Source of the DNA: Cytobacillus pseudoceanisediminis | Lineage (GTDB): Bacteria; Bacillota; Bacilli; Bacillales; Cytobacillaceae | Reading direction: 5' to 3' | Length of the DNA stretch: 64,000 bases | Assembly (NCBI RefSeq): GCF_023516215.1 | Contig: NZ_CP097349.1 | Location: forward strand, 868,001-932,000 | In this document: piece by piece, positions 26,169 to 35,413 of the stretch | Layout of the letters: each line of letters begins with the position of its first letter | Position numbering within the stretch: the stretch's first letter is position 1 | Position numbers and translations under genes: made by a program | The notes under the pieces: model-generated | Seen by the model: only the letters and a program-made list of their open reading frames with translations | Told to the model about the DNA's origin: nothing | Database searches by the model: none

Positions 26169-27983
26169 ATGCAAATTTTTTATACAGTACGTTCAGGTGA
26201 TACGCTGTACGGGATATCAAGGAGATGGGAAATTCCGGCCGATTCCCTTATTGCGGCAAATAATTTGAAGCCCCCTTACACGATTTATATAGGTCAGCAG
26301 CTGTCCTTTCCACCTGGAGTTGATGCTGTGCGTGTTAGGCAAGGAGATTCAGTGTATCGAATTTCACAATTTTACAACGTTCCGCCTTCAGTTATCATAG
26401 AGGCGAATCAGCTTCAGCCACCCTATGTCATTCAGCCCGGTCAATTATTAAAGGTTCCGCCAGGTGTTCCATATTATACCGTCCAGCCAGGGGAAACACT
26501 TTATCGGCTTGCCCTGCGTTTTAATGTCATGACGAATGGGGAGCCAAATACTGAGCTTATTCGGTTTGTAAACCAGCTTTCATCCTCACAGCTATTTCCC
26601 GGAATGAAATTAAGGATTCCATACGCCCCTCCTGGTGGCCAAGGCCTGATTGCCTATACTGCTGATCGGGGAGGGCAATATGATATTTGGTTATATAATC
26701 CCCGGACAGGAGAGATCGTGCAGCTCACCAGTGGATTGGGTGACTCTTTTTCAAGTCCAGAATGGTCACCTAACAGCAGGAGAATTGCGTTTATTGGAAA
26801 GAACAGAATTATATATGTTGTGGATGTGGCATCTGGTGCGATCGCTCAAATCGACCAGATGGAAGGAGGTGCTGAATTGGATTGGTCGCCTGACAGCAGC
26901 CAAATTGCTTATACGAAGCAAGGTCGCATTATTATGTACAACGTTCTGTCTTATCAAGCGCAAAGCATTCAACAGTCTGACTCAACGGATGTTCAATGGT
27001 TTCCAAGCGGCAGGGAGCTGCTTTTTCAGGCACCGGATGCATCAGGAATTAGCCAGCTTTTCCGAATTCAAACCGATGGTTCCGAGAAACAGCAAATTAC
27101 ACGTAACACAGGAGGGCGGCTTAATAATGCCCAGCTATCACCCGACGGAAGCTTTGTTCTTTATACAACACCAGGTGTCAGCGTCTCCATTATTCACACC
27201 GTTGAGCTTTCAACAGGCAATGTTTTTGAAGTAAAAGGCGGGCCCCTTGCCAAAAATTATTATCCGACATGGTCACCTGATTCTTTGAACATTGCCTATA
27301 GCGCTACCGCCTTTGAAGATCGCGGGTATTTTTCACAAATTCGAACGGTGGGGAGGCGAGGAGAAGAGGATCGAATTTGGGCTATTTCCAATTGTTTTGC
27401 ATCTCCTGTCACTTGGTCAACAGACGGAACAAAAATAGCCTATCTTAGTGGATGCAAGGAACAGGAATTTGCAAGTGAAATGTGGGCTATCGACCTCCGT
27501 CACCCCGTCCCGATACGGCTAATTGCAGGAGTTAACATTCAGTCACTTCAATGGTCTCCAACTGCCATAGTGGATGGCACCCAAAAGAACACATATACGA
27601 ACACTGCCTACAAGATTCGTTTCCAATATCCGTCAAACTGGCGAAAAGTGAACGAGGAACGATACGAAGGTGCTGACGGCTTTTTTCAAATATCAGCGAT
27701 TTCAGCAGGTGAAAACTTAGATGAGGTGTGCCATGGAGAAGCTTTCCATCCATTAATGCCCTATGGATCCATGCCAAGCATCTTGAAGACTCGAATTCAA
27801 AACCAGGAAGCCTGCTACGTTTTTCCCTCTGCGGACCAGCCAGCAGAAATGCTGAATCAATCCGCTTTAATCGTAAGGTATCCAACTCCCATTACAATTC
27901 AGGGAGAAACCTACAATTACTTCATCTTATGGGCAGATCAACCGCATTTAAAGGAGATAGCTATAAGTTTAATCTTTTTATAA
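26169..27983 (+). CDS. LysM-domain and TolB-type propeller protein
   Basis: A protein of 604 residues. Three LysM domains come first (starting MQIFYTVRSGDTLYGISRRW, then VRQGDSVYRIS and TVQPGETLYRLA) and bind peptidoglycan-type glycans. Next are five or six WD40-like/TolB repeats with WSPDS or LSPDG motifs (about residues 160-460). The C-terminal part (KIRFQYPSNWRKVNEER) resembles domains found in secreted Bacillus proteins. No signal peptide is visible, which is usual for spore or cortex-associated LysM proteins of Bacillus made in the mother cell. ATG 26169 follows GAAGTGAAG. Role in spore or wall structure is inference. It is flanked on both sides by livM remnants. Confidence 0.8.
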   Translation: MQIFYTVRSGDTLYGISRRWEIPADSLIAANNLKPPYTIYIGQQLSFPPGVDAVRVRQGDSVYRISQFYNVPPSVIIEANQLQPPYVIQPGQLLKVPPGVPYYTVQPGETLYRLALRFNVMTNGEPNTELIRFVNQLSSSQLFPGMKLRIPYAPPGGQGLIAYTADRGGQYDIWLYNPRTGEIVQLTSGLGDSFSSPEWSPNSRRIAFIGKNRIIYVVDVASGAIAQIDQMEGGAELDWSPDSSQIAYTKQGRIIMYNVLSYQAQSIQQSDSTDVQWFPSGRELLFQAPDASGISQLFRIQTDGSEKQQITRNTGGRLNNAQLSPDGSFVLYTTPGVSVSIIHTVELSTGNVFEVKGGPLAKNYYPTWSPDSLNIAYSATAFEDRGYFSQIRTVGRRGEEDRIWAISNCFASPVTWSTDGTKIAYLSGCKEQEFASEMWAIDLRHPVPIRLIAGVNIQSLQWSPTAIVDGTQKNTYTNTAYKIRFQYPSNWRKVNEERYEGADGFFQISAISAGENLDEVCHGEAFHPLMPYGSMPSILKTRIQNQEACYVFPSADQPAEMLNQSALIVRYPTPITIQGETYNYFILWADQPHLKEIAISLIFL

Positions 27984-27985
27984 AC

Positions 27986-28048
27986 ATGTGGGCCTGTCCT
28001 TCGGTTCGTTGAAGTATTAGCGTACTGTGGAGGCCAGGCTCTTTTTTA
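27986..28048 (+). repeat. Imperfect hairpin of the GGCCTGTCC type, terminator-like
   Basis: GGGCCTGTCC near 27990 and GGCCAGGCTC near 28033 form an imperfect stem followed by TTTTTT. It resembles the hairpins at 53059 and 54059 and probably ends the LysM gene transcript. Confidence 0.5.
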
Positions 28049-28054
28049 TGTTCC

Positions 28055-28232
28055 TATTGATGGCAGCTGCCCTAAAAGACTTATACCATTATGAAAGATG
28101 GACCATTATCCTCGGGTTCTTATATAGTGGCGCTGCTTGGATTTTCTTCTGGTTTAACAGAATTTATTAATAAGGTCATTTGAAAAAGGGGAGGAAGGAG
28201 AAGAAGAAAAGGGAAATAGAAAGGGCTACTTA
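28055..28232 (+). pseudogene. Second remnant of a livM 3' end
   Basis: GATGGACCATTATCCTCGGG, GGTTCTTATATAGTGG and GAGAAGAAGAAAAGGGAAAT match livM from about 11760 to its stop. The reading frame is broken by small deletions. It is followed, as at the intact livM, by an AAAACGC-type terminator and dinB sequence. Confidence 0.75.
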
Positions 28233-28257
28233 GGATAGCCTTTTATTTAGAAACTAA

Positions 28258-28297
28258 GAAAAACGCCCGGCAATCTCCGAGCGTTTTCCTCTTTCCC
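28258..28297. terminator. Terminator between the livM remnant and dinB
   Basis: AAAACGCCCGG and CCGAGCGTTTT pair imperfectly around a short loop; this is the same family as the hairpins at 11944 and 14969. Confidence 0.75.
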
Positions 28298-28299
28298 TT

Positions 28300-28803
28300 T
28301 TATAGCGGCGGATTCGTGACGCCTAAATTAACCCAATCTTCTTTTGGAGGACCATAAACTCCAAATGGCTTTAAACCTGCTTGGCGGATGAGAATAGTCA
28401 ATTGCCCCCGATGATGCACAATGTGTTTGATTAAGCCCATCAAAATTTGAGCATTGGTTTCTTCTCTTCCAAATGCATTCTGTGTCTGGCTCAATGAGTC
28501 ATCTGTCCATTGCTGCTCAATCGCCAGAGCTGCTTCCTCACTCAGCTTTTTAAATGTATCCGCAATTTCTTTTGCCGAAGCGGGGACATTTTCTTCATTT
28601 ACAGCCTTTTCTATTTTTAACCCGAAATGAGCTAAATAATCTGGAATACTTGCTGTTAAATGCCACGCAATTCTCCCTAATGTGCGTCCTTCTGGGTAAA
28701 CCTGCTGCTTTAAAGAGTCATCTGTTAATCCGTCCAACACCTTTTGCGTCAGTACTGCCTCTCTTTTCCATTCATTAATAAAGTCTGAAATGGTTACATA
28801 CAT
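28300..28803 (-). CDS. DinB family protein
   Basis: A 167-residue four-helix-bundle protein. The three metal-ligand histidines of DinB/YfiT folds are visible: His in RIAWHLTASIPDYL and two in LIKHIVHHRGQL. Start: ATG 28803 with GGAGG eight bases upstream; an ATG 15 bases earlier has no such site. The family includes metal-dependent thiol S-transferases (bacillithiol) and DNA damage-inducible proteins; which applies here cannot be told. Two truncated copies of its 3' end lie at 11982 and 15007. Confidence 0.85.
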   Translation of the reverse strand: MYVTISDFINEWKREAVLTQKVLDGLTDDSLKQQVYPEGRTLGRIAWHLTASIPDYLAHFGLKIEKAVNEENVPASAKEIADTFKKLSEEAALAIEQQWTDDSLSQTQNAFGREETNAQILMGLIKHIVHHRGQLTILIRQAGLKPFGVYGPPKEDWVNLGVTNPPL

Positions 28804-29062
28804 CAATCGTTCCTCCATTCGTTGGATATTATAGGTAAATCATAAAACATTTGTTCGTGTTTTTCAAGTTGAAGTAAATATGGGAGAAATTAGAAGATCT
28901 AAGCCACCTATAATGTATGAGATTCGCAACAAAAAATTCATATTTCATTCGACAATATTCGCGCGCAACGGAGGAATGATTTCTATATAGTTGAAAGTGT
29001 TCCTGATACATGAGAGATGCGGTGTCAATGCTGGCACCTTTTAATAGAAATGAGGTGTAGGG

Positions 29063-30058
29063 ATGAGGACTTTAAAGATCAAAGACTTAACCCTGGACGA
29101 GCTGGACTTGCTTGAACAGGATCTTCACGAAAACGGGGAAAAAAGCGATTACGGCTATTACATGCAGCTGGTGACCGTCTATGAAACCATGTATAAAAAG
29201 CTAAAAAGTCTAGCGAGAAATAATGGACCACACTATGATCATTCCCTTCAGCATACTAAAAATGTTTTTATATCTCATCTTATTAAATTCGGTCCCTACA
29301 TAAAAATGAATCACTTTAAGGATGACGGTGATGCTGTAGAGTCTCTGATCAAGGCCATTGGTTTAGAACAAAAACTTCCCATTGCCTATTATCGTCTTGG
29401 TTTTCTGGCTTATAAACATGGCAAGTATGGCTCAGCCGTCCGCTATTTTCAGCAAGCCCTGAATAAGCAGCTGCTGAATGATCCAAGATATGCCCTTAAT
29501 CAGCAGCAGGAATTCCATGCCCATATGTATCTGGCCAACAGTGCTTTATATGTTGCCAGCCAGACCTTTGAAACTATGGAAAAACTCCCATATTTACCGG
29601 AGGAGCAATTGCCCAATCCAGAGCTGTCGCCATTATTTGAAACATTGGCATCGAATGAAAAATACTTACAGACCCATGCTTTCTACAAAATCTCTAAAAA
29701 TAATACCGAAACCTGTTCAAAGGAAGTATGTGAAGACCTCTACGAAAACAGTGAACCTAATGAACTGGTCCTGTACTTTAATGACCGCGAAAACATTCTC
29801 TTATTTAATGGGGAGGAAGCCATAATCACCCCAACCCAGGCCAATATAATCAGACATTTCCTCTTGTCCTCCAGCAAGGAGAATCCATGCACGAGAATCA
29901 CTATGCGTGATTTTTATGGAAGGACTGGCAGTGATGGAGAGGTGAAGAAGAACACCTTTATCAAATCTATTGAAAGACTGAGAGGAGCTTTAAGATCAAT
30001 AGAGATACCTGAGATTATTGATAGTACACAGTACAGGGGAGACAGCTTATTATTTTAA
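29063..30058 (+). CDS. TPR-containing protein with a possible C-terminal winged helix
   Basis: A protein of 331 residues, not assigned to a named family. The middle (about residues 100-165) contains a TPR-like unit: PIAYYRLGFLAYKHGKYGSA then VRYFQQAL. The C-terminal 100 residues begin ILLFNGEEAIITPTQANIIR and continue to TFIKSIERLRGALR, a pattern like the DNA-binding winged helix of OmpR/SARP-type regulators. It may be a regulator. ATG 29063 follows GAGGTG. It stands alone, with a terminator at 30140. Confidence 0.6.
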   Translation: MRTLKIKDLTLDELDLLEQDLHENGEKSDYGYYMQLVTVYETMYKKLKSLARNNGPHYDHSLQHTKNVFISHLIKFGPYIKMNHFKDDGDAVESLIKAIGLEQKLPIAYYRLGFLAYKHGKYGSAVRYFQQALNKQLLNDPRYALNQQQEFHAHMYLANSALYVASQTFETMEKLPYLPEEQLPNPELSPLFETLASNEKYLQTHAFYKISKNNTETCSKEVCEDLYENSEPNELVLYFNDRENILLFNGEEAIITPTQANIIRHFLLSSSKENPCTRITMRDFYGRTGSDGEVKKNTFIKSIERLRGALRSIEIPEIIDSTQYRGDSLLF

Positions 30059-30139
30059 TGAGTCGGTTCCTTTTACTGTTTTGTTTAGGGTGGATGGGGC
30101 TTTTGCTAATGAGTATGTGAACTGAAAATGTACGGATGA

Positions 30140-30185
30140 GGAGCCTAATCAGCGGTTTTTTAAGCTGCTGATTAGGTTCCTTTGC
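30140..30185 (+). terminator. Terminator after the TPR gene
   Basis: GGAGCCTAATCAGC (30140-30153) and GCTGATTAGGTTCC (30167-30180) form a 14-bp stem with one G-T pair, followed by TTT. Confidence 0.75.
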
Positions 30186-30243
30186 ACGGAATGCCTGTTA
30201 CAGCTCTATCTTACGTGAATAGAAGTGCAATAAAAACAGCCCC

Positions 30244-30624
30244 TTATTCATTTAAAATAAGGGGTTGGAAGTGTTGAGGGTTATTTAGTAAATTCTTTAG
30301 TGCCAGATCCAGGGTGGCATGATTTTCAGGATCCAGCCAGTTTTCTGGAATGATGAGATAAGAGCAGCTGCCGCTGTGTAAATAACGGTAAATAATATGC
30401 GCTGCATCGATTTCTTGTCTGCTAACGTCTCGGGCTGCATTTGCTTCATCTTTTTTAAAATAAGCTAGAATGTCCGTTTTTATTTTCTCCTCAATGTTGC
30501 CTGCTGATGCATAGTTGTCGCTGTACAGAATATCCGTCCTTTTAATAAGGAAAAGTTTAATAGTAGAATCTGTTAATCTTTCGATAGCGACGATATTATG
30601 ATTTTCTTCGGTGAATTCGATCAC
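30244..30624 (-). CDS. Small protein of unknown function co-transcribed with the UvrC-like gene
   Basis: A protein of 126 residues with no signal or membrane segment. It reads MIEFTEENHNIVAIERLTDS and has a C-terminal SCSYLIIPENWLDPENHATL. The start overlaps the stop of the UvrC-like gene by four bases, so the pair forms an operon. I do not recognise a family. A palindrome CCCCTTAT/ATAAGGGG spans its stop codon and is a probable terminator. Confidence 0.6.
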   Translation of the reverse strand: MIEFTEENHNIVAIERLTDSTIKLFLIKRTDILYSDNYASAGNIEEKIKTDILAYFKKDEANAARDVSRQEIDAAHIIYRYLHSGSCSYLIIPENWLDPENHATLDLALKNLLNNPQHFQPLILNE

Positions 30625-31346
30625 TTTTTCTTTTTTAGCAGGGAGCTGACTGCCTGTATATGGTCCCGATAGGCGGATGCAGCTTCAAAATCAAATGCTT
30701 CAGAGGCATTCAACATCATTTGATTCATGTCCTCTATGATACTCCTGTCAGTGCCTTTCAGAAAACCGATAAACCTGTCCAGGATGTCGTTGTACTGCTG
30801 TTCTGCAGGCCCGCCAAGACACCGGCCTAGGCATGAGCCTAAGGAATAATTCAGGCAGGCGGAGTTCTTTCCGTTGGGATTGCTGCAATTCAGCTTAAAG
30901 CATTCCTTTAACCCCCGGAGAGCTCTTTCCACATTGCTTCGGCTTGTAAAAGGGCCAAAATAAACCTTGCCGTCATTCTCAATGGGATTAAATGCAATAT
31001 CAATCTTACGGTGCTTACCGGTAAGGCTGATCGAGATATAAATGAATGACTGCGGACTCTTCATCATTCGATTATATAGCGGCTTAATGCTTTTAATTAA
31101 TTGGCATTCAAGCATAAAAGCCTCAAATTCAGTATCTGTCAGAATATAATCAAAATCCCTTAAGTGTTTGACCAGCTTTTTAATCTTTGGAGAATGATGT
31201 TTAGAGTCCCGGAAATAAGACTGAACCCGATTCTTTAGATTTTTCGCCTTCCCCACATACAGAATTTGACCCTGCGAATCCTTCATCAGATATACGCCTG
31301 GGGTTAAGGGCAGGTTTTTCACCTTGTCTGGCAGATTAATAGACAT
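30621..31346 (-). CDS. UvrC N-terminal-like GIY-YIG nuclease (Cho-type)
   Basis: A protein of 241 residues. GIY-YIG nuclease motif: PGVYLMKDSQGQILYVGKAK with the Arg and Tyr of NLKNRVQSYF. A cysteine cluster (NCSNPNGKNSACLNYSLGSC, then GRC) occupies the place of the UvrC Fe-S site. A UVR helix pair follows (FEAASAYRDHIQAV). The C-terminal RNase H-like nuclease and helix-hairpin-helix domains of UvrC are absent, so it is like the stand-alone 3'-incision nuclease Cho, which cuts near bulky lesions. No uvrA or uvrB is nearby. It is near the border of the defence island. Confidence 0.82.
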   Translation of the reverse strand: MSINLPDKVKNLPLTPGVYLMKDSQGQILYVGKAKNLKNRVQSYFRDSKHHSPKIKKLVKHLRDFDYILTDTEFEAFMLECQLIKSIKPLYNRMMKSPQSFIYISISLTGKHRKIDIAFNPIENDGKVYFGPFTSRSNVERALRGLKECFKLNCSNPNGKNSACLNYSLGSCLGRCLGGPAEQQYNDILDRFIGFLKGTDRSIIEDMNQMMLNASEAFDFEAASAYRDHIQAVSSLLKKKK

Positions 31347-31583
31347 TCATTCCTTTACTAGAAAATATATATTTTGTATTTTATCATGGGAGGGGATTTG
31401 GCTGCTATTTTCAAAGCTTCTTTTGGTACCGTAGACCTCCATAAAAAATATCACAGTGACAGGGACCATTTCCTCGAAGCCATTTTGATTCAAACGGTTC
31501 AAAACCCCCACAAAATGGTCAATTTGAGTTATAATATACAATATCAAATTTATAGTAAGTCTGTTTATTTTTATGGAGGATTT

Positions 31584-31985
31584 ATGAAAAAGAACATTCA
31601 TGTAGTTGGTGCAGTTATTATTGAAAATGGAAATATTCTATGTGCTCAAAGGGGTCCATCAAAAGCGCTTCCTTACAAATGGGAATTTCCTGGAGGGAAA
31701 ATTGAGAGTGGAGAAACGCCGCAGCAAGCCCTAATTCGGGAAATAAATGAAGAAATGAATTGTAAGATCGAAATAGGTGAACAAATTGAACACACTGTCT
31801 ATGAATATGATTTCGGTATTGTTCATTTAACTACTTTTTATTGTAAATTGGTTGAAGGAAAACCTACATTAACAGAACATGTTTCGATAAATTGGCTGTC
31901 ACCGTCAGATCTTGAAACTTTGGACTGGGCTCCTGCTGATATCCCAGCCATCAATAAAATTTCAAAAACGCTTTCCTTAAAATGA
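31584..31985 (+). CDS. NUDIX hydrolase (MutT/8-oxo-dGTP-type nucleotide pyrophosphohydrolase)
   Basis: A protein of 133 residues. The Nudix box GGKIESGETPQQALIREINE plus E-M spans residues 37-58 and fits G-x5-E-x7-REUxEE. The opening VVGAVIIENGNILCAQRGPS and WEFPGGKIE match the (deoxy)nucleoside triphosphate pyrophosphohydrolase subgroup. ATG 31584 has GGAGG at 31575-31579; the longer frame from 31374 covers a promoter region. It lies about 115 bases before the PLD-helicase with a weak terminator between, possibly a functional pair. Confidence 0.87.
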   Translation: MKKNIHVVGAVIIENGNILCAQRGPSKALPYKWEFPGGKIESGETPQQALIREINEEMNCKIEIGEQIEHTVYEYDFGIVHLTTFYCKLVEGKPTLTEHVSINWLSPSDLETLDWAPADIPAINKISKTLSLK

Positions 31986-31993
31986 GTATTTCC

Positions 31994-32026
31994 AAAAGCT
32001 ATTTACACACAGTAGATAGCTTTTTT
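31994..32026 (+). terminator. Terminator after the NUDIX gene
   Basis: AAAAGCTAT (31994-32002) and ATAGCTTTTTT (32016-32026) around a 13-base loop. Confidence 0.65.
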
Positions 32027-32101
32027 TATATGGGAATTTATTGAATTGACATTACTCTAAGTTTAAAATGGTTATAACAACTGGTAGGGAATGGAGTAAA
32101 A

Positions 32102-34998
32102 ATGAATAATTTAATTAGAAATTTAGAAGCTTCTTTACATAGAGGTTTTATTAATCAGCATCATCAGGATTCAGGGAATTATAAACCAAAGTTATTAATT
32201 AACAATGCCCAAAAAAGTGAAAATGTTTTAACTACATTAATTGATGAGCTAGAAAGTTGTAAGTCTTTCATTTTTTCAGTGGCGTTTATTACAGAAAGCG
32301 GCCTTGCGACTCTGAAATCACATCTTTATGACCTCCACCTAAAAGGTATTAAAGGTCGAATACTCACCTCAACTTTCTTAAACTTTAATCAACCAAAGGT
32401 CTTTAGAGAATTAATGAAGTTAACTAATGTGGAAGTGAGGCTAGCAGATCTTAAAGGTTTTCACTCAAAGGGGTATATTTTTAATAAAGACACTCATTAT
32501 TCACTTATTGTAGGGAGTTCAAACTTAACTGCCCAAGCCTTAAAAGTGAATTATGAGTGGAATGTGAAGTTAACATCTCATGAAAACGGAGAAATAGTTC
32601 ATCATTTCAAAAATCAATTTGAAGAAGTATGGGAGAAGTCTAGCATATTGACTGAAGAATGGATTGCTGAATATGAAAGGACATATGTTGATGTCAATAA
32701 CCATGTTATTCAAAACGTTCTAGAAATGCCTAGTCAATATCAAACGAATTCTCTCGAAGAAGCAATCAAGATTGTACCAAACAAAATGCAACAAGCAGCC
32801 TTAGAGCAAATTCAATCCCTTAGAGAAGCTGGAAATGATAAGGGTTTAATTATTTCAGCAACCGGAACTGGAAAAACATATCTATCAGCTTTTGATGTTA
32901 GAAGATTTAATCCTAATCGCATGCTATTTATTGTCCACCGCGAGCAAATCTTAAAGAAAGCAAAATCAGATTTTAAAAAATTATTTGGTGGATTAGAAGA
33001 AGACTTTGGAATTTTATCAGGCTCTCAAAAACAGACAAATGCAAGGTATCTGTTTGCTACTATTCAAACTATTTCTAAGGATGATGTCTTGTCCAGATTT
33101 AGTGAAGATGAATTTGACTATATTCTTGTTGATGAAGTACATAAAGCAGGAGCGAGTTCTTACAAGAAGGTAATGAATTATTTTACACCAACATTCTTAT
33201 TAGGCATGACTGCAACACCTGAGCGGACGGATGACTTTAATATATATGGGTTGTTTGATTACAACATTGCATATGAAATTAGATTACAAGAAGCACTTGA
33301 AGAGGACATGCTCTGTTCATTCCACTATTTCGGTGTCACAGACATTGAATATAATGGGAAACTAATTGATGATTCCGCAGTTCTTTCTCATCTGATTACA
33401 GAGGAACGTGTAAATCATATTATTGAAAAGATAAATTATTATGGTTATTCCGGAGAAAGTGTTAAAGGATTAATTTTCTGTAGTCGAAAAGAGGAAGCTG
33501 GGAAGCTATCAGTAGCTTTAAATGAAAGAGGATTTCGAACAGTCGCTTTAACAGGTGATCATTCACAAGAAGAAAGAGAAATGAGAGTAAATCAACTCGA
33601 AAATGGCAGCCTAGATTACATTTTGACTGTTGATATTTTTAATGAGGGTATAGATATTCCATGCATTAATCAAGTTGTCATGCTAAGACAAACTCAATCG
33701 AGTATTATATTTATCCAACAACTTGGTAGAGGCTTACGTAAACACACATCAAAAGATTTTGTCACGATAATAGACTTTATTGGTAATTATAAAAACAATT
33801 ATTTAATACCTATTGCTCTTTCAGGTGATAAATCCCAAAACAAGGATAATATCAGACGTCGTACCAAAGATACAAGCTATATTAAAGGCGTCTCTACAGT
33901 TAACTTTGAAGAGATAGCAAAGAAACAAATCTTTAAAGCAATAAATAATAGTAGACTTACAGAATTGAGACTAATTAGGGAAGCCTTTGTTGAGTTAGAA
34001 AATAAGATTGGAAAAACACCTTACTTGCATGACTTTATTTTAAATTATTCGATTGACCCTGCGGTATTAGTAGATGGTAGTAAACCATACAAACTTAACT
34101 ATCATCAGTTCTTGTTGAAAATGAATAAAGAAGTTTCTCCGTTAACTGATTATGAAAATAAAGTCTTAACCATGGTCACACAAGAAATTTTAGAGGGAAA
34201 ACGCAAGCATGAAATCATTCTAATTGAACAATTAATGAATCACAATAAAGTTAGATGTGAAGACTATATTAACCTTTTAGAAACATTCAACTGTAGTACG
34301 GATGAGAAGACCATAAGATCTATACAGAGAATATTTAACTTAACCTTTTATAATCAGGTTAATAGGGAAAAGTATGGACAAAAACCTATAATAATGTTGG
34401 AAGAAGGCTACTTCATATTTAACAAGGATATTGAAGGAAGCATCCAGAATAATGAATACTTCAATTTTTTAATGATGGATGTCGTGAAGTGTGCAAAAGA
34501 GAAAAACAAAAAGTATTCCGGTGATAGAGAATTAACTTTATATGAAAAATATTCTAGAAAAGATGTATGTAAACTTTTAAACTGGGACAAAGACGAAACA
34601 AGTACAATGTTTGGCTATAAAACAAAACATCAAACTTGTCCAATTTTTATAACCTATCACAAAAAAGTAGAATTAGAAACAGGCTTAAGATATGGTGATA
34701 AATTCTTAAGTCAAGATGTCATTAAGTGGTATACTACAAAAAATAGGACTTTAAATTCAAATGAAGTTAAAACCATTATTCAAGCTAAAAAAATAATATC
34801 GACCTTCACTTTTTTGTGAAAAAAGATGATGATGAAGGTACGGAATTTTATTATTTAGGTAAGGGATTACCAGATGAAGATTCTGTAAAACAGGGTGCAA
34901 TGGAAGATGGGAAACCGGTTGTTTACATGAATATGATTATGGAAGAAGCTATTGATAGTAAATTATATAATTATATTATTAATGAGAATTTAGAATGA
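32102..34998 (+). CDS. PLD nuclease - SF2 helicase - DUF3427 protein, frameshifted near its end
   Basis: About 965 residues. The N-terminal phospholipase D-type nuclease motif is HSKGYIFNKDTHYSLIVGSS (about residues 121-140). SF2 helicase motifs follow: SATGTGKTYLSA (Walker A), VDEVHKAG (DEAH-like box), GMTATPERTD and QQLGRGLRKH (motif VI). A DUF3427-type C-terminal region ends in FYYLGKGLPD. The frame breaks at the T-run 34810-34815; one more T joins the 905-residue part to VKKDDDEGTEFYYLG and the end at 34998. Start: ATG 32102 with a GGAATGGAG-type site. Such helicase-nuclease proteins occur in defence islands, and it lies directly before McrBC and BREX. The activity is inferred. Confidence 0.85.
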
Positions 34999-35142
34999 AA
35001 CAGTTAGTGTCAGTCTCAATTATGCATGTTAATTAGGACTAGGCACTTTTTATTTATTTGCATTGTAACCCTTTGCAATTTTCGAAAGGGCTGTATGGTA
35101 TTCTTTTTGTAAATGAATAGGTATTTTAGGGGGATTATTGCT

Positions 35143-35413
35143 ATGGGGAATTGGATTTTTCAAGGAAATCCCAAGTATTTTCCAATTGATGAATATATAA
35201 AAGAAAATAATATTATTAATTGGAGTATTCGTCAGAAACAATATTTGTCTGTAACCTCATATGGCTCATTAATAATTTCACATAAGGCAATTATCCCACC
35301 TGAATTCTTCTCTCCGCCATCCGATCTCCAAATAAACACATTATCTCCTGGCTGAATTTGATATTAAGCTAGACTTAAAAGTTATTGAAAGGCGCCTGAC
35401 ACCAGAAGATGGG
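35143..35413 (+). pseudogene. N-terminal part of the McrB-like gene, disrupted by an inverted segment
   Basis: ATG 35143 with AGGGGG at 35128-35133 opens MGNWIFQGNPKYFPIDEYIK then NNIINWSIRQKQYL, the beginning of an EVE (PUA-like) domain. At about 35247 the homology is lost in this strand and resumes at 35351 as AEFDIKLDLKVIERRLTPED, in frame with the large ORF downstream. The missing middle of the domain is found on the opposite strand of the same stretch. Confidence 0.7.
35241..35360 (-). other. Inverted 120-bp segment encoding the middle of an EVE domain
   Basis: Read leftward from 35360 it gives exactly 40 uninterrupted codons: QIQPGDNVFIWRSDGGEKNS, then GGIIALCEIINEPYEVTDKY. This is precisely the EVE-domain core (GD-x-V-x-I-W-R ... 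G-I-x-A) absent from the plus-strand reading of the flanking gene. Boundaries are about 35241-35250 and 35348-35360. I see no long inverted repeat at the ends; short A/T-rich similarity only. Confidence 0.75.

Noticed and set aside
31374..31583. N-terminal extension of the NUDIX protein
   Set aside because: No family similarity; ATG 31584 has GGAGG and starts the conserved domain.
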